A stretch of 64,000 nt of DNA, taken from assembly GCA_963576785.1 (NCBI GenBank), contig OY756142.1:3162001-3226000 (forward strand). Reading direction: 5' to 3'. The notes under the pieces were generated by a model that worked only from the letters and a program-made list of their open reading frames with translations, was not told the DNA's origin and ran no database searches. Within the stretch, counting starts at the first letter, position 1. Each line of letters begins with the position of its first letter. Positions 21,990-32,019 of this stretch are shown in pieces. Position numbers and translations under genes: made by a program. This DNA comes from Chlorophyllum brunneum (Eukaryota; Basidiomycota; Agaricomycetes; Agaricales; Agaricaceae).

Positions 21990-23860
21990 CTATTGCTGAG
22001 AGTCACGATGATCAGAGGGTGCGAATTCAAAGAGAGACATCTCCCCAATACCCCAAAGTTTCATAAACTGAAGACTTGCGGCCCTTCCAAGATCAATATA
22101 GTCGTCGAGTCCACGGATATTGCCGTTGAACATGGTCATAAGGGCCAAGTCTAAATTATACTGGCGAATGCGCCCTGCGCCATAATTGGGTAAGACAGGG
22201 AGAGGTGCCTGCTTGACTTGAGATTCGGTGTCCGGATACCTGTAAGCTCCCTGGACAATGTATTCGTCTAAGTCGCGTCAGAGGTAACTCCAATCTGGAT
22301 TGCATCCAGACAGACTCACAAAGCATAACCCGACTTGAAGGACCCATTACCGCTCTAACATTGGAAAGGATCTTGATGGCCTCGTCGTCGGGCCAGTTGT
22401 GACTGCTCCGTGTGAGGAGCTTGACAAGAATGGAAGTGATAGAGAACTTACATGACGTTCTTGAGCTGAGTATTATAAGTAAGGATCAAAGCCACAGGGA
22501 GAAGGGATCACGATGCTGACCAAGTAAATATCGCAATTAGGAATGGGCGATTCCTTCAGGAAATCAATGGGTTTGAATTCGATTCTTCCTCCAGCAATGG
22601 CTTCAGGGCACTCTAGAGGCCATACTTCATTCTTCGCTTCCTCGATACGCTCAGGCAAGTCTTGTAGCTTCAAGTGCAGGTGTGGATAGCGCTTACAGAG
22701 AGATAGGGAGGTACTACCGACGCCACCGCCGACGTCATCGATGGTAGTACCGTTGGATAGCTTCTCCCAAGGATAATCTGACCAGCATCATTCAAACATC
22801 CTCAGCAATTTCTCTTCGGTAACGGTGAGGTTTTCACCTGTTATAAGTACTTTTGCCACGTCGGTCCCCTCGGTGTTCCATCCTACCATGCCTCTCGACA
22901 AACGAATTCCCATCTCGGTGTCTTTCTATATACGAGGATGAACGAGTTGGCTATGAGATGTTAGGGAAATACGGAACTCGTGCGTACATCTTCAAAGTAG
23001 GTCCATAATGAATGGGGATATCCAACAGATCTGTTGAAGCAGGAATCCTGAACTGCATACGAATGTCCGCTTTCAGGATCAAGAAGGTTGCTGGCCAGCG
23101 AGAATATTGCTTTAGCGATATACTCTTCGGAACTGACATCGTGAGGCGATGATGTACTGTATGGGAATAGATAAAGAGCCTACTAAAAGAACCCCATATC
23201 AGACAACGGGTTGGATTCGAGGAGTTGCATGCTGAGACGGTTGTTGGCAAAAACATCCTGGGAGACTAGGGAGTGCCATGAGTCATAAGACTCCTGGGAT
23301 TTCTCTGCCGACTTGCCTTCACGGAAGATATGGTACGAGCACAGCAAACGCAATACCCTTCCCAGTTTTCGAGTCTCCATGCTACACCGTTTACTGATTT
23401 CCGAGATGTGCATTCCAGAAAGTTCATTCAAGAGTATTTCTGCGATCCTTGCCCGCATTGCCACCCCAATGCAAGTTGGCTCGAAAATCTTAGATGAATT
23501 ATGACTATTAGGTCTTCGACTCAGAAAGAAATCGTAACGCGCACCCGCATGAATTTCTGAGAGGGCCACAGACCATGAGTCTATAGGCAGCATCGGAGTG
23601 AGTGAGCGACGTACGTTGAGCATTGTATGGCCGGGAGGAGCAACGGATGCAGAAAGCTGCATGCAAGCGCCTTCTAGAGTTTGTACAGCATGTCTAACGT
23701 TCTCCGGATACGCGGAATCATCCAGAGGATGAGGCTCCGTCATGTCGAGAGATGGTGGGTGGGGATTGGTTTTGTTAGCTTGATAGTACGACTCAATGGT
23801 ACTCGCGGCACTGGAGATGAGGGAAACCAGAGCCGGAATTTCATTTGGAGTCGTGGACAT
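21990..23860 (-). CDS. Class-II O-methyltransferase B3 (complete, diverged)
   Basis: Complement exons 23615-23860, 23545-23556, 23317-23488, 23184-23265, 22988-23132, 22838-22925, 22521-22777, 22452-22465, 22320-22402 and 21990-22267 join in frame to give 458 aa. Intron positions, the 12-nt and 14-nt micro-exons and the GC-donor intron match B2 and B4. Exon 6 is 12 nt shorter and the C-terminus longer. SAM motif I reads DVGGGVGS, the catalytic HNWPD is present, and LPNYGAGRIRQY is conserved. Sequence divergence from B2 and B4 is visibly larger than between those two, so B3 is an older paralogue. Unlike B2, B4 and B5, no intact A or C gene adjoins it; only an A-tail relic (24360-24600) lies upstream. 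Substrate unknown. Confidence 0.88.
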
Positions 23861-24731
23861 ACTGGAAAGCGAAGGTTTACATGTAGGCCTGCACTCGAGT
23901 GTTTATAGGAAGGTCACCTCAATCTGAAATATGCTAGATCTGTAGTGCGTCCGATGGCCTGCGACCTATTTCTAAGCTATGGAGTGGTTCGGTCTTCACA
24001 TACTGAGCTATGGGAAAGTAAGCGCCTATTTCACCAAGGAATTACCACAGGATCTCGCACACACAGGTCAAACAGGTCTGCTGATCGAACCTTTCCTGTC
24101 TTATGTGAAGGGATGCTGTTGTTCTAAAATATTCAGCGATAAACTCACGTGGATCTTAGTTCGCATTCGCCAACGATCGCAATGTGCCATGGAAATCCAA
24201 ACGACGTGGCTAGGTCTCCCCAGTTCGTCTTTCCCCATCATTCCTCGCCTTGCCTTGGCATTCGGTAACAAAAGAAAGTGAGTATTTACGGGGGGGCGTA
24301 GGTCTTATGCAGTCCACGGTCAGGTTGAATGTGCCACGAGTAGTGCGGGGGGGTCGAGGCGGGTTCCAATTGTAGTTCTAGTGGTTTCATTTACGTTTGA
24401 GAGCCTATCAATACATGTCTTTTGATTTTGCTTCTCATTCACCTTGTATCGAGGTCTGGACTATATCATACATCTCCGGGTATTCAGTTTCCTTTCTCTC
24501 TTTGCGAGCCCCCTGCTTGGGGCGGCGGAGGCAGTCGAGACTGGTTTTGGTAGGAGATGTAGATTCAGCCCGCTCGGCGTGATCCCCTATTTGTCCAGTA
24601 CACAACGAATGAATGGCACTTAAAATCCGGCCTGAGCTAACATGCTTCCGTTCTGGCATCGTCGGTGGGTATGTGGGCCATACAAATCCTACCTGCAAAA
24701 GGGGTGGACAACTGACTGAAGGCATATCGTC
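23861..24731. other. B3 upstream region and A 3' end relic
   Basis: A TATA-like TTTATAG (reverse CTATAAA) occurs at about 23902-23908, upstream of B3. Around 24400-24560 the text CAATACATGTCTTTTGATT followed by TTCTCATTCACCTTG resembles the A-family stop region and 3' flank, without a coding body. The left target-site duplication of the retroelement is 24718-24731. Confidence 0.45.
24718..24731. repeat. Target-site duplication, left copy
   Basis: GAAGGCATATCGTC here and GAAGGCATATTGTC at 26894-26907 differ at one of 14 positions. They bracket an element that ends in a poly(A) tract, as expected for target-primed reverse transcription. Confidence 0.75.
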
Positions 24732-26893
24732 CATTCCTTCTTGATCTCTTACCACCACCTTCCTCTTTTGGATAGGTGCTTGACGTGGACAAGAGATTAG
24801 CTACACTATGTCTAGAAACATCAGTACCCCCAACTCACCCTGGGATGAGGAGATTACCTCCAAGTCCTTCTATGGGACTGCCACTGGCCCCAGTGACAAG
24901 TCCAAATCGCAACTGAAGTATGAGTGGAAGAGAGCTAGAGCAGCCTTCTCCACAGGATCTACTGCTGGACCATCAGGATTGGAGGCAGATATTGAAGCTG
25001 GAATGGAGTCCAGTGCCTCTGAAGCACCACCCCTTCCCCCTACCACATCATCAACTGAGCCTCTCATCCCTCCCTTGACCCCCACCACTTCTACCCCACG
25101 TGCTGTCCGGTTTAGCAGCCAGCTTGGGACATTCAACTGGACCTCTCCCCGGTCCAATATAACCCCACATGTTAGTCAGGCTTTTGCCTCACTTGCTTAG
25201 ATCTGCAATGTAGATGATGTCTCATCAACAGATATCTCTTCCACCCTTGATGCCTGCAGTGGTTTTCTTTCCTACTGTGTTTGCTTTGGAATCCTCAAAA
25301 GGTCATTCCACTCTTCCCACCTTGGGAAGGACACCTCTATTGCTGCCCTGTGCCAGGAAGTGGCGACCCAGCTTTCTCCCCCAGTTGCCCCTGTCCTCCC
25401 ACAGCCCCTCTCTCCATCCCATGGATCCGCTGAAGTAAGCAGTAATGTGACTATCCCTGGCATTTCACAGTCCTCTGTGACCCTACCAGTCCCCCCTGTC
25501 CCTGTGCATAATAAAAGGACATCATATATTCCCTCCTCCCATGGTTCCCCCCCTAGGCCCTCATGAGACCTCCATTGCTCAAGGCCAGCATGCACATCAG
25601 TGCCCACTGCCCCTATTTCTCCCACACCAGTGCTGACCAAGAAGTCCTATACTACTGCTGCCACTACTGATCCTGCTACCTTGGTCCATGTAACTAAGGC
25701 ATTTCCTCACCTCCTCCTGGACTGCATTATGGCAGTACACTGGGCTATCACATCACCTCCTAAACACACCCCCAAGATGCACTCTACCACTGCTAGTCCC
25801 AACTGTCACCAAATCCTTCTAGCACTTGATGCTAGGACTACTAACATTGACTTCCCAGCACTCATCAAAAGTGCTAATGACACCCTCCTCCGTGCCAAGT
25901 CTGCCCTCCGGGTGGATGGGGTATACTCTGCTTATGGTGGTATTACTGTCACTACCTCTGTTGTTCCCTCCACTGATGAGATCACCCTCATTGCTGATAC
26001 TGCCAAGTGGCTCCTAGGTCTCGAGACTCCAGTTGCAGCTGCTCTCCCTAGGTCCAAGTCCTATCTGAAGGTCCTGGATGTTCCCTTCAAAACTCCTGGT
26101 GCTACTCACCATATTTCAGTCGCTAAAATTACTGAGGCACTCAAGACCTCTCATCTCCCTTTGCTTGAACTCGCAGATACCCCACGCATTATGAAGAACT
26201 TCCACTGCTCAGACTCAGCCACTGTTTAGTTTGATGTCTGAGACTTCCAGTCTGGAGCTGCCACCAAAAAACTTGCTGGCAAACATGTCTATATTGCTGG
26301 CTATGAATGCCTCATCAAACTTGCACATGCAAACTCCGGGACCCCCTAGTGTAGTCATTGCTAGAAATAGAGCCATCTGGCTTCTGCCTGTAGGTCCAAA
26401 GGCCTCAAGTACCCCCGTTGTGGAGGTCCCCACTGAGTGGAGTACCACTGTCTCCTTTCTGGATGCTGTAAGGGTAATGCCAAAGCTGAACCCCCCACCC
26501 CTGCCACTTCCGAGGGCATGCTGTGCTCTCACACTGCCCACTGTTTAAACTGTGGTGGAGATCATGCAGCAAATGAGCCGAAATGCTTGTTTTGGGCCCA
26601 CCGCTTCAAAGCTGGTTGGATCTGGGGTCACTATGAGGAGACAAGAGTTCAGAGGAGGGGGGCGAGGGTGCTGATCAATCATGTTGAGTAGTTCCTCCAT
26701 CTTTTCTCTACTGTATTATCATTCGGACTCTCTAGTCCACATGTGCTTGTAGTTTAATGTACTACTCCGTCAATAAAGTTCTTTAGGTATAGGATGGAGA
26801 GCCCTGTATTGTACTTGTAGTAGGTATAGGGGGTGGACTGCATTCGAGCCCTGCTTTAAATATTCATGATGGAAAAAAAAAAAAAAAAAAAAA
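24732..26893 (+). mobile_element. Non-LTR retroelement carrying only ORF1, decayed
   Basis: The element is about 2.16 kb, ends in a 21-A tract (26873-26893) and is flanked by a 14-bp target-site duplication. It holds a gag-like ORF1 (next entry) and a 3' UTR with AATAAAG near 26772. No reverse transcriptase or endonuclease ORF is present. Because the 5' ORF and the 3' tail sit between intact target-site repeats, the missing ORF2 was probably absent at insertion (an internally deleted or non-autonomous copy); a later internal deletion cannot be excluded. Confidence 0.78.
24808..26691 (+). pseudogene. LINE ORF1 (gag-like, zinc knuckles) with in-frame stops
   Basis: One frame (starting at 24808) reads through the whole region apart from in-frame stops at 25198, 25564 and several between 26227 and 26430. 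The N-terminal part is Ser/Thr/Pro-rich. The middle (about 25640-26220) is a helical gag-like region. The end carries three cysteine-rich knuckles: C-S-H-C...SHLASAC, CPRC-like RCGGPH...C, and CLNCGGDHAANEPKC, followed by FWAHRFKAGWI, text typical of ORF1 of fungal LINEs. Every stop can be derived from a Gln, Arg or Trp codon by one C-to-T or G-to-A change. Nucleic-acid-binding chaperone in living elements; non-functional here. Confidence 0.75.
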
Positions 26894-26907
26894 GAAGGCA
26901 TATTGTC
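26894..26907. repeat. Target-site duplication, right copy
   Basis: GAAGGCATATTGTC immediately follows the poly(A) tract and pairs with the copy at 24718-24731. Confidence 0.75.
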
Positions 26908-28701
26908 TCAGATCATGTGTTACCCAGTGAATATAATAACACATACATTACTCCTAGTGTCAACTCGAGGAATAGCTCCATAAGGTACATATTCTGATCC
27001 TAATAACTTCCCAAGAACTCAGCACTCAGTTGTTATCAGTTTCAGGATACATGATCGCCGTGACTGGCCTATGACAGCCACTTCAAGATGTCTTTAACCA
27101 AGTGCACAGCCACCAAAATTGCTGGTGTGGCAAAATGGACAACAATCCCCGAATTGTCTACAGCCCCTCTGGTAGATCTAGGAATCTGCTTGTCAATGTA
27201 TTCCTCAAACCACTTGTAGCCAGTAGCCATAGGCCCTCTTTTTGACATCCACACCTGCCTAATTCACTCTGGTATGCGTTGACATGTGTCCACCCATCAG
27301 CAAGTATTGTCGGTTTCACAGCAGATACACAGTTCTTAAGGTATTATTTTTAATCACAATTTTGGGTATGCATGACCATCTCTATTCTCATTCTCTACTG
27401 TCTGTGGATTACATCTGCTCTCCAACTTCATTCATGCTACCAACCATCGTACTCGCAAATTTGTTATGTTTATACTATCTTGTTGACATGTAGCATCTGT
27501 TGAAAGTAGTACACAAGTCTATAATAACTAGTTGTGGGGTTTGCATATGGTAGTTTTGTGCTCTCCATCACCTTGGAGTGTTCCGATGCGAAGTGAATGC
27601 AGCGCATTTCTGGGGAAATGTCGAAAATAGTTTTTGTTTTGTGGTGATGTTAATTCCTGGAGACTTTGAAATTTGGTAGAATAGTTGATGGATGACAGCA
27701 ACCCAGTTTTCCAAGAGGGAAGTTATACTTAGAGGACATATACAAGGCTGTAGTCCTGTTCCTCCAGGTAGCATTCAATTTATCGATTTTGAATTCAATC
27801 ATATCCAAGTAGACATCACCAGTGATGAAGATAATGGCTTCCTGAATGAGACCTTTGTATAGGAGCCAACACTGCATACACCAAGTGTACTCTTCCCCAC
27901 CCAAGCCTTTTGCACCTTTTTCCTTAACTCCAATCTTGTGTTGCGTCTTGCGTGTCCTTCATGCCTGTCTTCTCAACATCTCTCCATTCCACAGAAAGGC
28001 TGACATACTTGGTAGCCTGGACCATTTCTGTCTATACTGCACTCAACATGTAATTAGTTTCCTTGTTACCCTGTGATTTGTGCACTGCTAATAGACACTA
28101 CCTTCTTGCCTGTCCCCTTACCTCGGCTACTGGTTTAACTTCCTTCTTCTACTATTCAATGATAATTTCCACTACATGGAATGTTTAATTTTCACACCAG
28201 TCTGCCTGGCCATTGCATCTTTCCAATGTTTTATAGTCAAATTTCTTTTCTCTGCTAATTGTCACAATAGTCTGTGAGTTACATGTACATCAAACTCCTG
28301 GCAAATTGACATGCAATAGGGAAACATATAGAGTACATAATGTTAAATAAACATATGCCAAGACAGTAATGCTTGGACACACAAAGTATGCATGCATTTT
28401 TGAGCCACTCCATGCACATTTCTAATTTCCATGTTATCTTGGACTTGAGCATTACCTAGCAAGACCTTTGGTCACATTTAATCCACACTCCTTTTAGTGT
28501 ATATATGTAGATTTTTGCTTCAAGCTTCCTTCAGTTCTCATTCATCTATCAAGTAATTGAGGTAAGCTACTTAATCCCTTATCACATATATTATATACTC
28601 ATCATATCATAGTTGTCATTTCTACACATAAGATGTCCATCAACATATAATGCCATTCCACAAGCATTCAAGGGTAATCGTAAACAACCATGATTGAAAG
28701 A
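26908..28701. other. AT-richer intergenic region, no gene recognised
   Basis: About 1.8 kb between the retroelement and the kinase cluster. Short open frames exist (for example 27069-27254 and 27650-27904 on the minus strand), but none has a motif or splice context I recognise. The base composition looks more AT-rich than the gene blocks. It may hold old element debris. Confidence 0.4.
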
Positions 28702-30460
28702 TTAATTGTCCTGTAATGCATCCACCTCTTCGAGAATTTCTTGAACTTTAGCCAAGTCAATCTCAACATTTGGATGTATCCTCATCCTGTCCCGAATAAT
28801 TTGATGCTCTTCTAGCATATAATTCTGAAATTCGTCATCCTTGGGCCTACTGAGACCCCATGATTCAAGTTCTTCCACAATCTGGTCAGCCATTGGATGG
28901 TTTTCTGGTTTGTGTGCCCAACAACGGTTCATCAAATCCCATATCTTCTCATCAATCTTGTCCAGCTCCGAGGCCTTGTCTTCTTTGGGACAAACTAGCA
29001 ATTTACCGTCAATGATTGCACGAAGAACTTTAGTTGGACTGGATATATGATGGAAGGGGTCATATCATGTCATGACCTGGTCATATAGTAAGTCTTTTTC
29101 AATTTTGAGAGAGAGAGAGCATGGAGATCGGACGATGGCTAGGTCTTCAAATGGCTATCCATCTCTCTCCTCCCATTAGCCCTATTTGTACACGACATTC
29201 CACTTGTTCAATGAAGGAAAATTAGGCAAAGGACTCAACGGCTGATACATTTTGAATGCCAGCAAGACAGGCATCAATTCTTGCAGACTCAAAAGGGCAA
29301 AGGTCTTTGGGCCTAACTGCCTCACTCTCCACCCCAATATTGCTCTCCATTTGCCGTGCCAGCCAGTACCCTCTCAATAAAATGATTTCATTCAAATCTC
29401 TGAACATGTAGGAATGGTTGTTGCTAAAAGTATGAAAATTTTCAATCCCTTATGTACCCTTTCATTCAATCTATATAATATCTCCATAATCCCTAATTCA
29501 GACTGTTTTGGACTCTACTTTTCTATTCAAATTATTTCTACAGTGCATACAAACTATGTTCGAGGTTTCCGTAGCATAGGTTTGGATTTTTGTATAAATA
29601 AATGTACTTTGTCTATGAAAATCAGTGAAAAAGTATCTGATTATTCCTATCTCTCTTCTCTGCCTCCCAGAGGCTCGTAAACATCTTGCTTCGACATATG
29701 AACCTGTATGCACCAAGGTTAGGGGAGTGCCGGTGGGAGGAGGAGTGAACCCACAGCTTCAAGATTCTGGTGGATGATGTCCTGGCTATGTAGGTATTTG
29801 AGCCCCTTGGCAATATCATAAATCTACAAGAATACACTCAACAGTCACATTGCCCTCAGATCAAAAGGCACGTACAAGAGGTTTCCGTGGCCCAGAAGGA
29901 TTTTTGTCCAGATTCTCTATAATATTACCATTGGCCATCCAGGGAGCCACAAGGGAGGGCTGCTGGTAATTCCCATCTAGAAGATACACACCATAAAAGA
30001 GGTGTATATTGGGATGCCAAAGTTGTGACCATAGGCCTGCTGCATGAGAAAGTACCTACAGACTGGTTCAAAAAGTAAAGGCAAGAAAAAGCAGCAGAAT
30101 GAACAAACCTCAGCATCACGACTCAACTCTTCCTTCTCTTCAATCCAGATGGTAACCAGGTGTAGAGAATGTCCACCGTGGTGACCTTTGCGGCTTGGGC
30201 CATCAGTATTCACTTCGGAGTCAATAACTATGTCCCTCAACAAGTAGGACTGCGGACACAAGCCAGATTTTGTGGAGAGCATATATACCATTTCGTTCCG
30301 CCAGCCTCGAAGATCAAGGCTTTGCAAGCCTGGATGAAAACCTGCCTGGAAGAAAGAAGTAAAGTAAATATAATCTCGCTCTCACTAGATTCACAAAATC
30401 CAATATCAGTTGACCACGATCGTTTCGCAATTCGTTCAAGGCATATCGCTTGTGTGGCAT
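28702..30460 (-). pseudogene. TKL-like kinase K3, split by an LTR-like insertion
   Basis: Minus-strand kinase-like gene. In order from the 5' side: MPHKRYALNELRNDRG (start 30460); LLRDIVIDSEVNTDG; LVTIWIEEK; the hinge text LVAPWMANGNII; a GT-AG intron; YDIAKGLKYLHSQDIIHQNLEA; then, after the LTR-like sequence (29122-29696), the C-lobe end YDPFHHISSPTKVLRAI and WDLMNRCWAHKPENHP. The ATP-binding Lys position reads VTIW instead of V(A)K, and the catalytic HRD Asp is Asn (HQN). The DFG-to-APE activation segment is missing, replaced by the insertion. Fungal kinases of this type act in signalling and are expanded in mushrooms. This copy was probably inactive even before disruption. Confidence 0.72.
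29122..29696 (-). mobile_element. LTR-like dispersed sequence, copy 1 (inside K3)
   Basis: 575 bp starting TGGAGATCGGACGATGGCT and ending CTTCGACA on the plus strand, so bounded by TG and CA as LTRs usually are. A 504-bp relative with the same ends lies at 35833-36336. Copy 1 has a short internal insertion after GATGGCTA. No flanking 5-bp duplication is visible and no internal retrotransposon genes accompany it, so it is best read as a solo-LTR-like remnant. Orientation is uncertain; minus is assumed from the TGTCGAAG start on that strand. Confidence 0.6.
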
Positions 30461-30512
30461 ACTCAATACAGATGTGAGGAGATGGATTAGATGGCTACTG
30501 ATTGCCAGGGGA

Positions 30513-31944
30513 TTACCAGTGCCTGGGAAAGGAGACCTGAGCCGGACGAGCAAGAGCAGAGTCAATATTCTCGCACCATGGTCGGGTATAATCTCGTCCC
30601 CGTTGATCTTCATATATGCTGTCGTGTAAGTAGCGTGGAGGCTCCAGAGGTGGCAGGCGACTTGCCTTGTGCAGTGTATACTGAATCCGCAGCAACTTCC
30701 CAGTCGCAATCATCAGGTTGGGCCTTGTTCCCTTCTGGGCCTTGACCACTTCGTGCCTATGCAGGAAGTATCTCCGAACTTCCTCTTGGTGTTCTCTGAG
30801 ACCCCGCACTTCAAGTCTCTGCGAAATTTCCTGGGCAGTCGGTCGTTCTTTGGGTTCGCATGCTAAGGAAGACCTGATCAATCCCTGCATTTCGTTGTCG
30901 ATTTCCTCCAAGGAGCTCTCTAGACGGCTCGACTGTTGAGGTAAAGCTTTCAACGTCGTAAGCTTTTGCGCACTAAGTGACAGCAGGGATACCCAATGAA
31001 AGATAATATCACACCTCATACCAGATACGTCCGAAAGCCCATATATCGCAGGGCTTGCTACAAGTGCCACCGTTTGAAAGCTCCGGGACCGAGCAACCTG
31101 GGTGTTCGGCGGTACTGGCATTGATTGCGCCAGAAGCAGCCCGCACGGTCAACATCCCAAGATCGGTGATGCAGGCTTTCCCAAAATAGTCTACGAGCAC
31201 AATTGACTGCCAAACTTAGCGCTCAGCATGTGACCCGTGAAGGAAGAAATTCTTAGATTGCCATTTTGAGCCGACCATGTACGATGTCCGCGCCACGCAA
31301 ATACTCAAGACCGCCGATGATATCACAGACCTGAGCGGTCTCGTTATCGAAGTCCAGATCACAAGTGGAGACACTCACGAGGTTTTCGCGGGGTATAGAC
31401 GGGTTTCTCTCCAGGTATTCACCGAGTGCGCTGCTCTCCCTCCAAGGAGTCACGACACAGAATCGCTTCGGGCTTTCATCCAGGTAGTGGATACCATAAA
31501 AAGGTAAGATGTTGGGATGATCGAGTCGTGCCCATTGAATAGCCTCTTTCACGAATATCTAGTCATGGTCAGAGCGTAAGAAAGGGGCCAAAATTGGTCA
31601 GGATGACCTACCTTGGGCAAGGATTCCATATCTACTTCCTTGAATATCTTCACACACAACGGTTGTTGACCATGGCAACCTCGGTGAATGTTGCAGAAAC
31701 CTTCTGCACGAAGCTCAGGGTCCAATATCACGTCCCTCAGCACGAGGCGCTGTGGGTACAGGCCGAGAGCCTCGCAGAGTTTGGACAGCGTTGCAGTGGC
31801 GCCTATCGCAAGATCCGACTGAGGGAGGATGAACAGGAATGACCGCGTGCTTACGAACGGTAGGAGATCCACCAGCAATTGCGCTCGATCATCCTTCAGC
31901 TCTTGCACGACCTGAGCCTTCTGTGAGTCGTCCAACACGGATGA
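30513..31944 (-). pseudogene. TKL-like kinase K1, predicted inactive
   Basis: Minus-strand kinase-like gene following K2 tail-to-head. Readable parts: VLDDSQKAQVVQELKDDRAQLL; LCEALGLYPQRLVLRDV; the Lys strand LCVKIFKEVD; AIQWARLDHPNILPFYGI; VVTPWRESSALGEYL; IIGGLEYLRGADIVHGRLKM; LVDYFGKACITDLG; PCDIWAFGRIWYE; and a C-terminal LEEIDNEMQGLIRSSLACEPKERPTAQEIS. The catalytic loop reads HGR in place of HRD/HGD, so the catalytic Asp is Arg. DLG replaces DFG. No in-frame ATG is seen at the N-terminus (an upstream TGA blocks it), so it may be 5'-truncated. The intron after HGRLKM would need a GC donor. Confidence 0.65.
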
Positions 31945-32019
31945 ATCTCCGAAAGACGACGATTCGTTGATAATATGTCACCAGCCTCCGATACTAAGAA
32001 GAAATGAGTCTTCCTGGGC

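Noticed and set aside
21554..22154. Overlapping open frames on both strands near 21.6-22.1 kb
   Set aside because: Text is Ser/Arg-rich without motifs, and part is antisense to the last exon of B3.
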